Source of the DNA: Bacteroidota bacterium
Lineage (GTDB): Bacteria; Bacteroidota; Bacteroidia; Flavobacteriales; Schleiferiaceae
Assembly: GCA_003045865.1 (NCBI GenBank)
Contig: PZPB01000012.1
Coordinates: 1 to 55,143, forward strand
Length of the DNA: 55,143 nucleotides
Direction: 5' to 3'
The notes below the pieces were generated by a model, which was given only the letters and a program-made list of their open reading frames with translations, had not been told where the DNA came from and did not search any database. This document shows, piece after piece, positions 9,465 through 18,552 of the stretch; position 1 is the stretch's first letter, and each line of letters starts with the position of its first letter. The translations under genes and the position numbers were made by a program.

Positions 9465-11417
9465 TTATTTTGAAATCTTTTGTAGCTTTTCTTGAGCGGC
9501 TTCCCATTGTCTCATTTTCTTTTCTAAGCTTACTTTCTTGGCTTCGTATGTGTCGTAAAAACCTGCCTGTTCGGAAAGAACTTTAAACTGCTCAGGATCT
9601 AACATCTTGGCGTCAATCTCTTCGATTTCACTTTCCAGTCTTTCAATTTCCTGCTCTAGCTTTTCCACTTCTTTTTCCGCTTTACGCAGATCCTTGTCCA
9701 ATTGCTTTCGCTCCTTATAGTCTAGGCCGGTTTCTGCTATTTTAGCTTTTTCAATGGCTTCGGCTTTTACCTTAGTGGCATCCTTCTCTTTCTCTAATTG
9801 ACGGAAATCTTCTAGTTTTCGAGCTTCCAAGTATTCATCGATATCCCCAATAAACTCGTTTACGGCCCCATCGCGGAATTCGTAAATTTTATCGGTTAAG
9901 CTTTGCAGGAAATGTCTATCGTGGGAAACCACCACCAAAGTACCATCATATTGTTTTAGGGCATTTTTAAGCATGTCCTTACTCTTTAGGTCCAAGTGGT
10001 TGGTTGGTTCATCCATAATCAAAAGGTTATGCGGGAAAAGCAATAATTTACAAAGGGCCACGCGGCCTTTTTCCCCACCAGAAAGAACCTTTACTTTTTT
10101 ATCAACGTCTTCACCACTAAACAAGAACGCCCCTAAATAGTCACGCGATTTTTTGCGTAAGTCTTCAGGAGCGGCATCTTCAATGGTCTCCAATAAAGTT
10201 TTGTCACCGGCTAAGGTTTTCGCTTGTTCTTGGGCATAGTAACCAAAGGTTACATTGTGTCCTAATTCCAGTTTGCCTTCATGCTCTAAATGTTCGGCAA
10301 TTATTTTTATTAGGGTAGATTTCCCCTGACCGTTTTGTCCAACGAAGGCAACTTTTTCGCCGCGTACAACTTCAACATCTACATTTTTAAAGATGCGTTT
10401 TTCGCCAAAGGCTTTACCAACCTTTTCGGCTTTTAAAACCACCTTACCAGCCCGTGGAGCAGGAGGGAAGCGGAAGTTGATTTTACGGGCATCATCGTCA
10501 TCAATTTCAATGCGGTCCATCTTATCTAGCTTCTTAATAAGGTTTTGCGCAAAGGCAGCTTTAGAAGCTTTGTAACGGAACTTCTCTATAAGTTCTTCCG
10601 TCTGTTTTATTTCTTTCTCTTGGTTCTTTTGCTCTTGGAACTGCAGCGTACGCCTTTCCTCTCTTAAAGCCACAAAACGTGAATAAGGGACTGGGTAATC
10701 GTAAACTTTACCATTCACTATTTCCACGGTGCGCTTGGTAATTTCATCCAAAAATGCTCTATCGTGAGAAACCATTACTACCGCGCCTTCGTAATTTTTC
10801 AGGAAGTCTTCCAACCAAATAATAGAAGTAATATCTAAGTGGTTGGTGGGCTCATCTAAAAGTAAAACATCATGCGCTCCTAAAAGTAATTTGGCGAGTT
10901 CAATACGCATACGCCAACCACCGCTAAACTCAATGGTTTGTCGGTGAAAGTCATCGGGTTTAAAACCGAGACCAAGTAAAATCTTTTCCAGCTGGGCATG
11001 GTAAGTATAGCCCCCTACCAAATTGAAACGATCGGTATAGTAGTTCAGATCTTCGATCAATTTCATGTAAGAATCAGTTTCGTAATCCTCGCGTGTTGCT
11101 AATTGGTGATTTATGTCATCAATAGATGATTGGAGATGCTTAATTTCGCCGAGTGAAGATTCAGCCTCTTCCATTACGGTTCTCCCGTCGTGTAAGGGCA
11201 GTTCTTGGGGCAGATAACCAATTTTGAATTCTTTCGGTTTACTAATTGTGCCACTATCCACGGAGGCTTCTCCGGCAATAGTTTTAAGTAAAGTTGATTT
11301 ACCTGCGCCATTACTGCCAACCAGGCCGACTTTATCGGTGGGGTTTACTAAAAAACTGACCTCATTAAAAAGCATGCGGTCATTAATTTGTAAGCTGAGT
11401 TTATTGATACCTAACAT
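9465..11417 (-). CDS. ABC-F family ATP-binding protein
   Basis: 650 aa with two ABC ATPase domains and no membrane segment, the layout of ABC-F ribosome-acting factors. First domain: Walker A GSNGAGKST (34-42), signature SGGWRMRIELAKLL and Walker B LLLDEPTNHLD. Second domain: GQNGQGKST, LSGGEKGRVALCKLL and LLIMDEPTNHLD. A charged linker (about 240-310, RERRTLQ to FRYKASKA) separates them, and a C-terminal coiled coil (about 545-645) rich in Lys/Glu is of the Uup/YheS/YdiF type. The family acts on translating ribosomes; an antibiotic-resistance role is not indicated. The start is fixed by MLGINKLSLQ, the usual N-terminus. See the promoter entry for its very short leader. Confidence 0.9.
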   Translation of the reverse strand: MLGINKLSLQINDRMLFNEVSFLVNPTDKVGLVGSNGAGKSTLLKTIAGEASVDSGTISKPKEFKIGYLPQELPLHDGRTVMEEAESSLGEIKHLQSSIDDINHQLATREDYETDSYMKLIEDLNYYTDRFNLVGGYTYHAQLEKILLGLGFKPDDFHRQTIEFSGGWRMRIELAKLLLGAHDVLLLDEPTNHLDITSIIWLEDFLKNYEGAVVMVSHDRAFLDEITKRTVEIVNGKVYDYPVPYSRFVALREERRTLQFQEQKNQEKEIKQTEELIEKFRYKASKAAFAQNLIKKLDKMDRIEIDDDDARKINFRFPPAPRAGKVVLKAEKVGKAFGEKRIFKNVDVEVVRGEKVAFVGQNGQGKSTLIKIIAEHLEHEGKLELGHNVTFGYYAQEQAKTLAGDKTLLETIEDAAPEDLRKKSRDYLGAFLFSGEDVDKKVKVLSGGEKGRVALCKLLLFPHNLLIMDEPTNHLDLKSKDMLKNALKQYDGTLVVVSHDRHFLQSLTDKIYEFRDGAVNEFIGDIDEYLEARKLEDFRQLEKEKDATKVKAEAIEKAKIAETGLDYKERKQLDKDLRKAEKEVEKLEQEIERLESEIEEIDAKMLDPEQFKVLSEQAGFYDTYEAKKVSLEKKMRQWEAAQEKLQKISK

Positions 11418-11421
11418 TTGG

Positions 11422-11429
11422 CAAAAGTA
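11422..11429 (-). promoter_or_regulatory. -7 element (TACTTTTG) of the ABC-F gene
   Basis: On the minus strand TACTTTTG matches the Bacteroidota -7 consensus TAnnTTTG and ends only 4 nt before the ATG at 11417. If used, transcription would begin at or next to the start codon, giving a nearly leaderless mRNA. I could not place a convincing -33 element. The divergent DUF983 gene starts 22 bp away. Confidence 0.4.
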
Positions 11430-11439
11430 ATTTTAACTA

Positions 11440-11838
11440 ATGAGTATATTTTCAAAAGGATCGAAGATCTACAGTATTTTTAAATTTCGTTGTCCTCGCT
11501 GTCAAGAAGGGGATGTTTTTGAAGATTCAAACCCTTATAATTTTTCGAAACTCTTTAAAATGCACAACAATTGTCCGCATTGTGACTTGCGCTACGAGCT
11601 TGAACCGAGTTTCTTTTACGGTGCGATGTATGTGAGTTACGGTTATTCGGTGGCAATTTTTGTTGCGACTTATATTTTGATGAATATGTTCTTCGAGCCA
11701 ACGATAAAACAAATTATCCTTGTCCTCTTGGGAGTAGTTATCGTTTTATCGCCGCTGGTCTTGCGTTTATCGCGGGTTACCTGGTTAAATCTATTTGTAA
11801 AATACGATCCTACCAAAAAAGGTCCTCGTCATAAATAG
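11440..11838 (+). CDS. DUF983 family membrane protein
   Basis: 132 aa. The N-terminal part has a four-cysteine zinc-ribbon-like pattern (CPRCQEGD at about 18-25 and CPHC at about 45-48), and two hydrophobic segments follow at about 65-84 and 91-110. This is the layout of DUF983 proteins, which are of unknown function and common in Bacteroidota and Alphaproteobacteria. It is divergent from the ABC-F gene and convergent with the FAD oxidoreductase. No function can be assigned from sequence. Confidence 0.85.
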   Translation: MSIFSKGSKIYSIFKFRCPRCQEGDVFEDSNPYNFSKLFKMHNNCPHCDLRYELEPSFFYGAMYVSYGYSVAIFVATYILMNMFFEPTIKQIILVLLGVVIVLSPLVLRLSRVTWLNLFVKYDPTKKGPRHK

Positions 11839-11861
11839 TGGACTTTATTATTCATAAGGGA

Positions 11862-11891
11862 TCTCAGGTCTAATCTTACGTCAAAGTCGCT
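11862..11891 (-). repeat. decayed copy of the stop-codon-linked intergenic element
   Basis: Read on the minus strand directly after the stop of the FAD oxidoreductase, the sequence TTGACGTAAGATTAGACCT resembles the start of the element copies at 37624 and 38577 (TTCGACGTAAAATTAGGCCT), with about 16 of 20 bases the same. Only one end is recognisable here. Confidence 0.5.
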
Positions 11892-12893
11892 TTAGTTAAA
11901 ACGCTGCAGGTCCCAAGTGGGGTCGAGTTCATTTCCATAGATGAGGTATTTACAAAAGTGTTCGCTTAAATAGGGCGCCATTAGTATACCACGGGAACCT
12001 AGGCCGTTAAAGCAATAGCTACCATTATTGAGCTTGCCTAAGAGTGGTTGACGATCTTTTATATTGGGTCGAACTCCCGCTAGGTGTTCTACTAGCTCAT
12101 AAGGGCCTGTGTAGAATTTCTCCAGATCTGATCTCAAGCGAGAAAGGCCTTCTGGACTGGTTTCGTCGTTTAAATTGTGATGTTCATAGGTAGAGCCGAC
12201 TTTATAGAGTTGATTTCCTAAAGGCAGGGTGAAAACACTACTGTGTAGCCCATAATCAGGGGAAAGAACCGGAGACTTTATTATCATCACCTGACCTTTG
12301 GTTTTGGTGAAGATGGATTGGAATTGCGGAAATTGTTGACTTAATAGGTGCCCACTGCAGTAGATGTGTTTGTAATTGGGGTAGTCGTCAGCTTTGAAAG
12401 ATTCCTCAATTAGAACCCCTTTTTCTTTTATAACTTCTCTCCAGCTGCTGATCATCTGTTGAGTATCTACCCAAAAAATGTTCTTAACCTTGGCATAGCC
12501 AAAGGGAGAATTAACATTGGCAATTTCATTTTGGGCAATTTCACCTAAGTAGGATTGTAGATGCGCTTTACTTGCATTTTGTTGCCAATCATTAATTTCT
12601 CCGATACTTTGAAAAAGATGATAGAGGGGCAAGGGGTGAAAGAAATTGGTTTTTAGGTCCTTTTCCATCTCTTGATAGAAGCGGCTTAGGTTCTCGGTAA
12701 ACAGTTCGGCTCCCTTCACCCATTTCTGGCGTTTCAATACCACAGGATTTGCTAATCCAGCCGCAATTCTAGAAGAGCGAGAATATTGTGGGTCATCAAT
12801 TACTTTAAATCGTATCCCGATTTTGTCCAGTTGATAACTGAGAATGGTACCAGCAATACCTTGCCCAATAATTAGGTAATCTTTGTGTTCCAT
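11892..12893 (-). CDS. FAD-dependent oxidoreductase (DAO/glycine-oxidase-like)
   Basis: 333 aa. The N-terminal Rossmann motif DYLIIGQGIAGTILSYQL (GxGxxG, residues about 5-22) binds FAD, and GSRGILMAPYLSE near the C-terminus is the second FAD contact seen in the DAO superfamily. It resembles the oxidoreductase half of MnmC and glycine-oxidase-like proteins, but the methyltransferase half of MnmC is absent. Substrate unknown. The ATG follows directly on the T-run of the gldN terminator, leaving no room for a leader between them, so expression may depend on read-through or a promoter within the gldN 3' end. Confidence 0.8.
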   Translation of the reverse strand: MEHKDYLIIGQGIAGTILSYQLDKIGIRFKVIDDPQYSRSSRIAAGLANPVVLKRQKWVKGAELFTENLSRFYQEMEKDLKTNFFHPLPLYHLFQSIGEINDWQQNASKAHLQSYLGEIAQNEIANVNSPFGYAKVKNIFWVDTQQMISSWREVIKEKGVLIEESFKADDYPNYKHIYCSGHLLSQQFPQFQSIFTKTKGQVMIIKSPVLSPDYGLHSSVFTLPLGNQLYKVGSTYEHHNLNDETSPEGLSRLRSDLEKFYTGPYELVEHLAGVRPNIKDRQPLLGKLNNGSYCFNGLGSRGILMAPYLSEHFCKYLIYGNELDPTWDLQRFN

Positions 12894-12920
12894 AAAAAAA
12901 GCCCCGCAATAGCGAGGCTT
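12894..12920 (-). terminator. rho-independent terminator after gldN
   Basis: On the minus strand AAGCCTCGC pairs with GCGGGGCTT (one G-U pair) around a 4-nt loop TATT, followed by seven T at 12900-12894. The T-run abuts the ATG of the next gene at 12893. Confidence 0.85.
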
Positions 12921-12938
12921 CTAATTTTATAATAAATT

Positions 12939-13775
12939 CTAGTATTCCCAAAGTTCAGCTTCCATATTGCGAAGATTGGTTTTAATCCGCTCCGCTTCTA
13001 AAAGTTGATCTAGTCTGGTACTACGTTTGTATTCTTCAATCTGACGATCGTAAACATTGTCTTCTTTATAGATCACGGAATCAAAGAAGCGCAAGTGAAA
13101 TACTTGATCGTACGTTAAACGTGAGCTATTATTATGGCCGTTAAATGCGGTGTGTGTAGCCATGGCCATACGAGCATCTGGGAACCATACCCAAAATAAG
13201 TTGTATTTTTCTAGTGTTTTAGGATTTTCTACGATTGGAGAGATACCTAAAATTCTATTTTTCAACTCACCTCTTTGTTTATCGAAAAACCAATCTGATT
13301 TGATTTCCCAAAACTTCACATCTTTTGAAGTTATCGAAGTGGTATCAATCAAAAGAATTACCGATGGATCATCGGGATCTTTAATAGTATCAATCATTTG
13401 AACATAGCTCGCTGCTTGTTCTGCAGTAAGAGGTGTTTCGAAACGGTCATCGCCAAAAACTTCAATAATGGTTCCCTCGGTCATAATCCCATCGATAATT
13501 ACGTCGTAAAGACTTTTACGATCGGGAATAGCCTGCACTGGATAATAAAGATGAAGATTCATTTTTTGTCTCAAATCAATACGCTCCCAGTGTCGGGTGC
13601 TCCACATCATATCGGCTTCACGCAGATAAGGGTAAGGAAAAACCTGATTGTGATGGTAGTCCTTTGGGGCATCAGGAATAATCCCATCATCCGATGGAGA
13701 TATAACTTGCGCAGTGCTTGTTGTAGGCATCACATAAAGTGCGGCCAGTGTTAAACAAAAAATTAATCTTTTCAT
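12939..13775 (-). CDS. gldN: type IX secretion / gliding motility protein GldN (PorN)
   Basis: 278 aa with a signal peptide (about 1-22, ending TSTAQ). The body begins with a proline-rich stretch and contains the conserved MMWSTRHWERIDLRQKMN region (about 55-72) of the GldN/PorN family. In the type IX machine GldN forms, with the lipoprotein GldK, the periplasmic ring under the outer membrane. It is the last gene of the gldK-L-M-N run, 13 bp after gldM, and is followed by a strong terminator. Family and order both support the call. Confidence 0.93.
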   Translation of the reverse strand: MKRLIFCLTLAALYVMPTTSTAQVISPSDDGIIPDAPKDYHHNQVFPYPYLREADMMWSTRHWERIDLRQKMNLHLYYPVQAIPDRKSLYDVIIDGIMTEGTIIEVFGDDRFETPLTAEQAASYVQMIDTIKDPDDPSVILLIDTTSITSKDVKFWEIKSDWFFDKQRGELKNRILGISPIVENPKTLEKYNLFWVWFPDARMAMATHTAFNGHNNSSRLTYDQVFHLRFFDSVIYKEDNVYDRQIEEYKRSTRLDQLLEAERIKTNLRNMEAELWEY

Positions 13776-13788
13776 ATCTAAAATCTAA

Positions 13789-15339
13789 TTAGCTAACGTC
13801 AACTGATATAATACCAACGCGGTCAACTTGTAAGTTATTTGGACCTTTTGCTTTGATGTTGCGGATAGTAACCGTAGAACCTGGTCTTAGTCTTTCGATT
13901 TTCGCCTTTAAGGCAGAAGGGATCTTGTTGCTATTCTTCACTCTTTCGGGCGGAGAACCAGGGATGGCAATTTCATAAGAAGTAACTACTAGGTCTAAGT
14001 CGAAAGCAAAATCTTGGAATGCGGCTTCAATCGTAGAGTTAGCAATAGCTCCTGCAGAGAAAACACCTTCACTCCGCTTGTATATTGTTCCAACTGCTGG
14101 TGGCAAACCTTTTATACGGAATGTCTTGCTGCCTGCATTGCGCATAACTTTTGTTCCATCTGGTTTAGTATCCTCCACGGAAACCGTGATATTGATCTCT
14201 TTTCCAGAAATTCCAGAAACATCGGCCATGTAGTTTCCATTAGAACCAGATACACCTTGACCTGAAACACGAATCTTAGAAGGATCTATCCCAGGAACGC
14301 CAATTTCAATAGGGTTAGGAACCCCACGGTAAAGCACATTCATTTTAGAAGGAGAAATAACTACTGAAGGGGGCGCAACAGTATAGGTGGTGGTAGGAAT
14401 TTCATATTCTACATCACCTTTACCAATTTGCTTGATAATAATTTTACCACCCCAAGTTTGCTCACCTACGCTATTAGCGGGGAAAGAAATCTTACCTTTC
14501 CCATTTTCAATCTTTTCGGCAGAAAGTGTTTGACCGTTGATGATTATGGTAGGATCTTGAGAGTCATCATAAGCCGCTAAAAATACATCAGCTTCGTAAG
14601 TTCCGCCTTGTGTGATGTAATTGGTGTTAGCCATAACCATAGCTTTTACGGTATTGAAACTTACTTCACCTTCACCAATTTTGCTTCCTAAGTGGCTTAA
14701 AACCTCAGATTCAGCATTTCTTACACGTGCTTGGATATCCGTTAAGAAAGGAATAATAGCACCCAATGGATATTCACCGAAAGTGGCATATTCCCAACTT
14801 ACTTGTTTATCACCTTCTTTCTCGTCAGCGGTGTTAAAAGCACCTTCTAAGCTTGCTTTGATCGCGGGATCATTGTCGGCAATTTTGATAATCTCATTTC
14901 TGAAATTATCTAATTTAACTTTTAAGTCAGTAGCCTTTTTAGGACCTTGTTCAGCTAATAAATAAGCTGCTGGTTGTGATTTTGCATCTAAAGCTTTGGG
15001 AGCTCCAGTTTCCTCGTCGTAGCCACCACTAACTGATACAAGGGAATCCTTCATATCGTGGATATAGGCGAATACTTGGTCTGAAACCGCCTTTACTTCA
15101 TATGCTTTATCTTTCCATTTTAACGCTTTATCGGGATTGTCCTTAGCGGCCTCGTTAAAAGTACCGTATACATCAGCGTTCTTATTCTCAACGGTAGTAA
15201 TAGTTTGTGATAAACTATCCTCCAATTTAGTAAGAGCCTTCAATATATCTTTGGAAACGTTCAATGCCAGCATCGCGGTTAACACGAGGTACATCATGTT
15301 AATCATCTTCTGCCGCGGCGATAGTTTTCCTCCAGCCAT
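13789..15339 (-). CDS. gldM: type IX secretion / gliding motility protein GldM (PorM)
   Basis: 516 aa. The N-terminus is short and cytoplasmic (MAGGKLSPRQKMINMMYLVL), then one membrane helix at about 15-33 and a long periplasmic part of repeated domains ending near residue 516. GldM and GldL form the proton-driven motor at the inner membrane, and GldM spans the periplasm to reach the GldK/N ring. It sits between gldL (42 bp upstream) and gldN (13 bp downstream). Length and N-terminal sequence are typical of the family. Confidence 0.95.
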   Translation of the reverse strand: MAGGKLSPRQKMINMMYLVLTAMLALNVSKDILKALTKLEDSLSQTITTVENKNADVYGTFNEAAKDNPDKALKWKDKAYEVKAVSDQVFAYIHDMKDSLVSVSGGYDEETGAPKALDAKSQPAAYLLAEQGPKKATDLKVKLDNFRNEIIKIADNDPAIKASLEGAFNTADEKEGDKQVSWEYATFGEYPLGAIIPFLTDIQARVRNAESEVLSHLGSKIGEGEVSFNTVKAMVMANTNYITQGGTYEADVFLAAYDDSQDPTIIINGQTLSAEKIENGKGKISFPANSVGEQTWGGKIIIKQIGKGDVEYEIPTTTYTVAPPSVVISPSKMNVLYRGVPNPIEIGVPGIDPSKIRVSGQGVSGSNGNYMADVSGISGKEINITVSVEDTKPDGTKVMRNAGSKTFRIKGLPPAVGTIYKRSEGVFSAGAIANSTIEAAFQDFAFDLDLVVTSYEIAIPGSPPERVKNSNKIPSALKAKIERLRPGSTVTIRNIKAKGPNNLQVDRVGIISVDVS

Positions 15340-15381
15340 TCTTGTTGTATATTTTTGGTTTAGACTATTGTTTAACTAATT

Positions 15382-16056
15382 CTAGTTACTGCGATTAACA
15401 TTCATTGCTGAAAGCATACCACCGTAAACTGAATTAAGCTGAGTCATATTGGTAACTAGGCTAGATACTTCAGTAGATAATTTTTCAGAACCTTGAATTG
15501 AAGAGTTTAATTTTTCCATTAAGGTATTCTGCGTTTCCATGTGGTTAGCAGAGCTTTCCAATTGAACTGCATAAAGAGCATTTAAAGACTCCATGTTTTT
15601 GGAGGCTAATGACAATTGCTCGTTATAGGCGCCAGTGGCAGCAGCAGCTTCACTAGTTTCAGTTAATTTACTAGCCGCATCACCGAAACGACGAAGTCCA
15701 TTGCCAAGGCTATCAATCAGTTCACCATCGATTTTAGCTTCTTCAAGCATACGATCTAATTCTTGTGTAGCGCTAAGTTGACGATTGTAAGAAGAATTGA
15801 ATTCAGCTTCATCGTCAGACATCCCAGCAAGTTCTGGATAAACTAGGGTCCAATCTACTTCTTCACTAGGCTTTTCGAAAGCTGAGAAAAAGAAAATAAC
15901 TGCTTCCGTAGTTAGACCGATTACAAGCATGTAATCTGCCCCTGGAAGGTGAAGGATTTTAAACATCGCTCCAAGAATTACTACTGCGGCACCCCATCCA
16001 TAAAGTTTTGCCATGAAATTTTTGAAACGCTTGCTGTTTACATCGATTAACGCCAT
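15382..16056 (-). CDS. gldL: type IX secretion / gliding motility protein GldL (PorL)
   Basis: 224 aa. Two membrane helices near the N-terminus (about 15-33 and 40-57) enclose the family motif GAMFKILHLPGADYMLVIGL, including the glutamate of LTTEAVIFFFSAFEKP in the second helix, which is thought to be part of the proton path. The rest is a cytoplasmic coiled-coil-like tail. Works with GldM as the rotary motor of type IX secretion and gliding. Spacing to gldK is 40 bp and to gldM 42 bp. Confidence 0.95.
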   Translation of the reverse strand: MALIDVNSKRFKNFMAKLYGWGAAVVILGAMFKILHLPGADYMLVIGLTTEAVIFFFSAFEKPSEEVDWTLVYPELAGMSDDEAEFNSSYNRQLSATQELDRMLEEAKIDGELIDSLGNGLRRFGDAASKLTETSEAAAATGAYNEQLSLASKNMESLNALYAVQLESSANHMETQNTLMEKLNSSIQGSEKLSTEVSSLVTNMTQLNSVYGGMLSAMNVNRSN

Positions 16057-16096
16057 GTGAAAAAATTAAAATTAAATTGCTTGTTTGAAAAATAAA

Positions 16097-17515
16097 TTAA
16101 AAGTCTGCTAAATCACGACCCATGAAACTTTGCACGGTACGGAAGCCAACATAGGACTTGGCGGTATCGGCATATTCATAATCGCGGGTACTTACTTGCA
16201 GATAGTAAGCCACATCTTTCCAGCTACCACCGCGGGTAACCTTGCGTGTTAAAGTAGGCTCATCACCTTCCCTAGCATTGTATTCAAAGTTTGCACTGAT
16301 ATCAGAAACGTAGTAGTAACTAGCTGCTTCAAAAGCAGTATTAGTCCACTCGGCCACATTACCAGACATATTGTAAAGGTCAAAATCGTTAGGAGCGTAA
16401 GCCGTAACTTTTACAGTATAAATACCACCATCGGCCGTAACATTACCTCTTAGAGGTTTAAAGTTCGCTAAATAACAACCAGAACTGTTCATTGCGTAAG
16501 GACCACCCCATGGGTAAGGATTTAATTCTTGTCCACCTCGTGCGGCATATTCCCATTCAGCTTCCGTAGGTAAACGGAATTCTTGCTCCGTAAAATATCC
16601 ACTTGCTTTTAAATAGTCGTTGCGATACTTTGTTCTCCAGTTACAGAAAGCACGCGCTTGATACCAGCTTACACCTACTACAGGATAGTCATCGTAAGCA
16701 GGGTGCCAAAAATATTTGTCATGCATTGGATCATTGTAGCTGTAAGTAAAATCATGTATCCAACATAAAGTATCAGGATAAACATTCACTACTCCTCCTT
16801 CAAAAAAGGAACTACGATCAGAAATTTCTTTACTATCTTTTACATAATCGCGGTAAGAGAAAAACTCACCGTCTTGATCAGAATCATTATGATCGAATTC
16901 AACGCGATTCGATTTTTGTGCAGCCTTCTGTTTATTAATCCAAAAGAATGCATAGTTAAGTTGACGTGCGTCAATCATACGTCCACCCATAAATTGCTCT
17001 TCTGGGGGTAAGTACATACTTTCAATAATTTCGGTATACTCAGCCGTAGGGTAAGCTTCCGTGCTCCACTCTAAATAAGGCTCCCAATCAATATGACGCT
17101 GCATACTATCAGGGAAATTTAGTGAAACATATTCTTGAAAGAAAGTAGGATCTTCCTGATTTGCAGCATCAATAAATTCGTAACCCTCAACCAAACCATC
17201 TTCGCCTAAACGATAACGTGTGATAGAATCGCGCACCCAACGCACGAATTGACGATACTCATTATTGGTGATTTCGGTTTGATCCATCCAGAAGGAAGGA
17301 ACCGATACTGTTTTAGTCGGCGAAATCAATGCGTAAGGCACATCTTGATCTGCATTACCCATATTATAGGAACCTTGTGGAATATAAACCATACCAAAAG
17401 GTTGGGATGGATACCAATTAGGTCTGTCGGAAACTCCGACTAGTTCGCCGTAGTCATTACTGCTGCAACTTGCAAAGAGTGCGGCACCGAGGGTTAGTAT
17501 TAGGATTCTTTTCAT
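16097..17515 (-). CDS. gldK: type IX secretion lipoprotein GldK (PorK)
   Basis: 472 aa. A lipobox at residues 14-17 (FASC, Cys17) marks an outer-membrane lipoprotein. The mature part is an FGE/sulfatase-modifying-factor-like fold: FWMDQTEITNNEYRQF, LPTEAEWEYAARGG, NMSGNVAEWTN and VTRGGSWKD in order, closing with YVGFRTV. GldK forms a ring with GldN at the outer membrane. The FGE fold here is structural in known members. First of the gldKLMN run, with its own -7 element upstream, 56 bp after the sprF stop. Confidence 0.95.
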   Translation of the reverse strand: MKRILILTLGAALFASCSSNDYGELVGVSDRPNWYPSQPFGMVYIPQGSYNMGNADQDVPYALISPTKTVSVPSFWMDQTEITNNEYRQFVRWVRDSITRYRLGEDGLVEGYEFIDAANQEDPTFFQEYVSLNFPDSMQRHIDWEPYLEWSTEAYPTAEYTEIIESMYLPPEEQFMGGRMIDARQLNYAFFWINKQKAAQKSNRVEFDHNDSDQDGEFFSYRDYVKDSKEISDRSSFFEGGVVNVYPDTLCWIHDFTYSYNDPMHDKYFWHPAYDDYPVVGVSWYQARAFCNWRTKYRNDYLKASGYFTEQEFRLPTEAEWEYAARGGQELNPYPWGGPYAMNSSGCYLANFKPLRGNVTADGGIYTVKVTAYAPNDFDLYNMSGNVAEWTNTAFEAASYYYVSDISANFEYNAREGDEPTLTRKVTRGGSWKDVAYYLQVSTRDYEYADTAKSYVGFRTVQSFMGRDLADF

Positions 17516-17552
17516 TGTCGTTGACGTTGTATTTTGTTGATCAACAGCTCCC

Positions 17553-17560
17553 CAAATTTA
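17553..17560 (-). promoter_or_regulatory. -7 element (TAAATTTG) before gldK
   Basis: TAAATTTG on the minus strand fits TAnnTTTG and lies in the 56-bp gap between sprF and gldK, which would give a leader of about 30 nt. No clear -33 TTTG was found at the usual distance. It overlaps a small GC-rich inverted repeat (about 17547-17566). Confidence 0.4.
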
Positions 17561-17571
17561 GGGCTGCTATA

Positions 17572-18528
17572 TTACAAAAATCTTGGGTTTTTATAACTTC
17601 CTTTTGAGGGAGGTGGAATTTCTATTTTAAAACAGTATTGAATCATCACTTCGTGGCTTCCTCCACCCTGTCCCGAAAGGGGCGAAGTAGCTACGTCATA
17701 AGAATATCCAAGCCTAATATCGGGAGTAACCTGCCACCCAAGTGTAGCTGCAACAGCATCTTGCAACCTGTAGGTAACGCCACCCCAAAACTTATTATTA
17801 TAAACTCCTGTAACATTCACATCAAAAGTGGTACTGCCAGAAGTTAATTTTACAAGGGTACTTGGTCGTAATTCCCAGTTGGTTGCTGGGATGGCCCAAT
17901 TATAACCTCCCATGGCATAATAATGTCTAGCATTCTTAAAAAATGCTACCGCTGCATCTCCGCCTTGTGAATTTACATCGGCAGCCGATTCAATTACGCG
18001 TGTACTAGAAATACCTCCCCAGAAATTTTGGTTTTCGTAATAAACACCAAAAAGGCCATCTACTTGAAATCCATTTGCATCAATAGCTGGAATGGCCTCG
18101 TCAGTTCCACCACCGGGTGTATTGTAGTCCGAAGGGATCCAAACAGCATCGCCTAATGATTGATTTAAGAAAGATACTCCTAATCCGACTCCTAATGTAC
18201 CGTTCGCAAGCTGAAATTGATAAGCATACATTAGGCGGGCGCTTACATTGTTGAAAAAACCAATTTGGTCATTAACAATACTTACTCCAATACCACCACC
18301 AATTTTTTTGATAGGAATGTTAGCATTAATATTTTGAGTGGTTGGAGCACCTTCAAAACCCACCCATTGGCTGCGATGCAGCGCGTTTAAACAGATGGCA
18401 CCACCAGATCCAGCGACAGCCGGATTGTAATAAATGCGGTTGTACATAAACTGCGTAAACTGTACATCTTGCTGAGAATGAGCAAGAAAGGGCAATGCAA
18501 ATATGATGAGGAGTAAAGTTTTCTTCAT
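17572..18528 (-). CDS. PorP/SprF-family type IX secretion outer-membrane protein
   Basis: 318 aa. Signal peptide at about 1-18 (ending AHSQ), then the family start QQDVQFTQFMYNRIYYNPAVAGS and a beta-barrel body with alternating hydrophobic strands to the C-terminus. PorP/SprF proteins are outer-membrane partners of the GldK/N ring, and in some species dedicated ones sit beside surface adhesins. The placement next to gldKLMN suggests the core PorP-like role rather than a substrate-specific one. Own -7 element upstream. Confidence 0.9.
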   Translation of the reverse strand: MKKTLLLIIFALPFLAHSQQDVQFTQFMYNRIYYNPAVAGSGGAICLNALHRSQWVGFEGAPTTQNINANIPIKKIGGGIGVSIVNDQIGFFNNVSARLMYAYQFQLANGTLGVGLGVSFLNQSLGDAVWIPSDYNTPGGGTDEAIPAIDANGFQVDGLFGVYYENQNFWGGISSTRVIESAADVNSQGGDAAVAFFKNARHYYAMGGYNWAIPATNWELRPSTLVKLTSGSTTFDVNVTGVYNNKFWGGVTYRLQDAVAATLGWQVTPDIRLGYSYDVATSPLSGQGGGSHEVMIQYCFKIEIPPPSKGSYKNPRFL

Positions 18529-18552
18529 CTAGGGACAGTGTTAAAAATTGTT

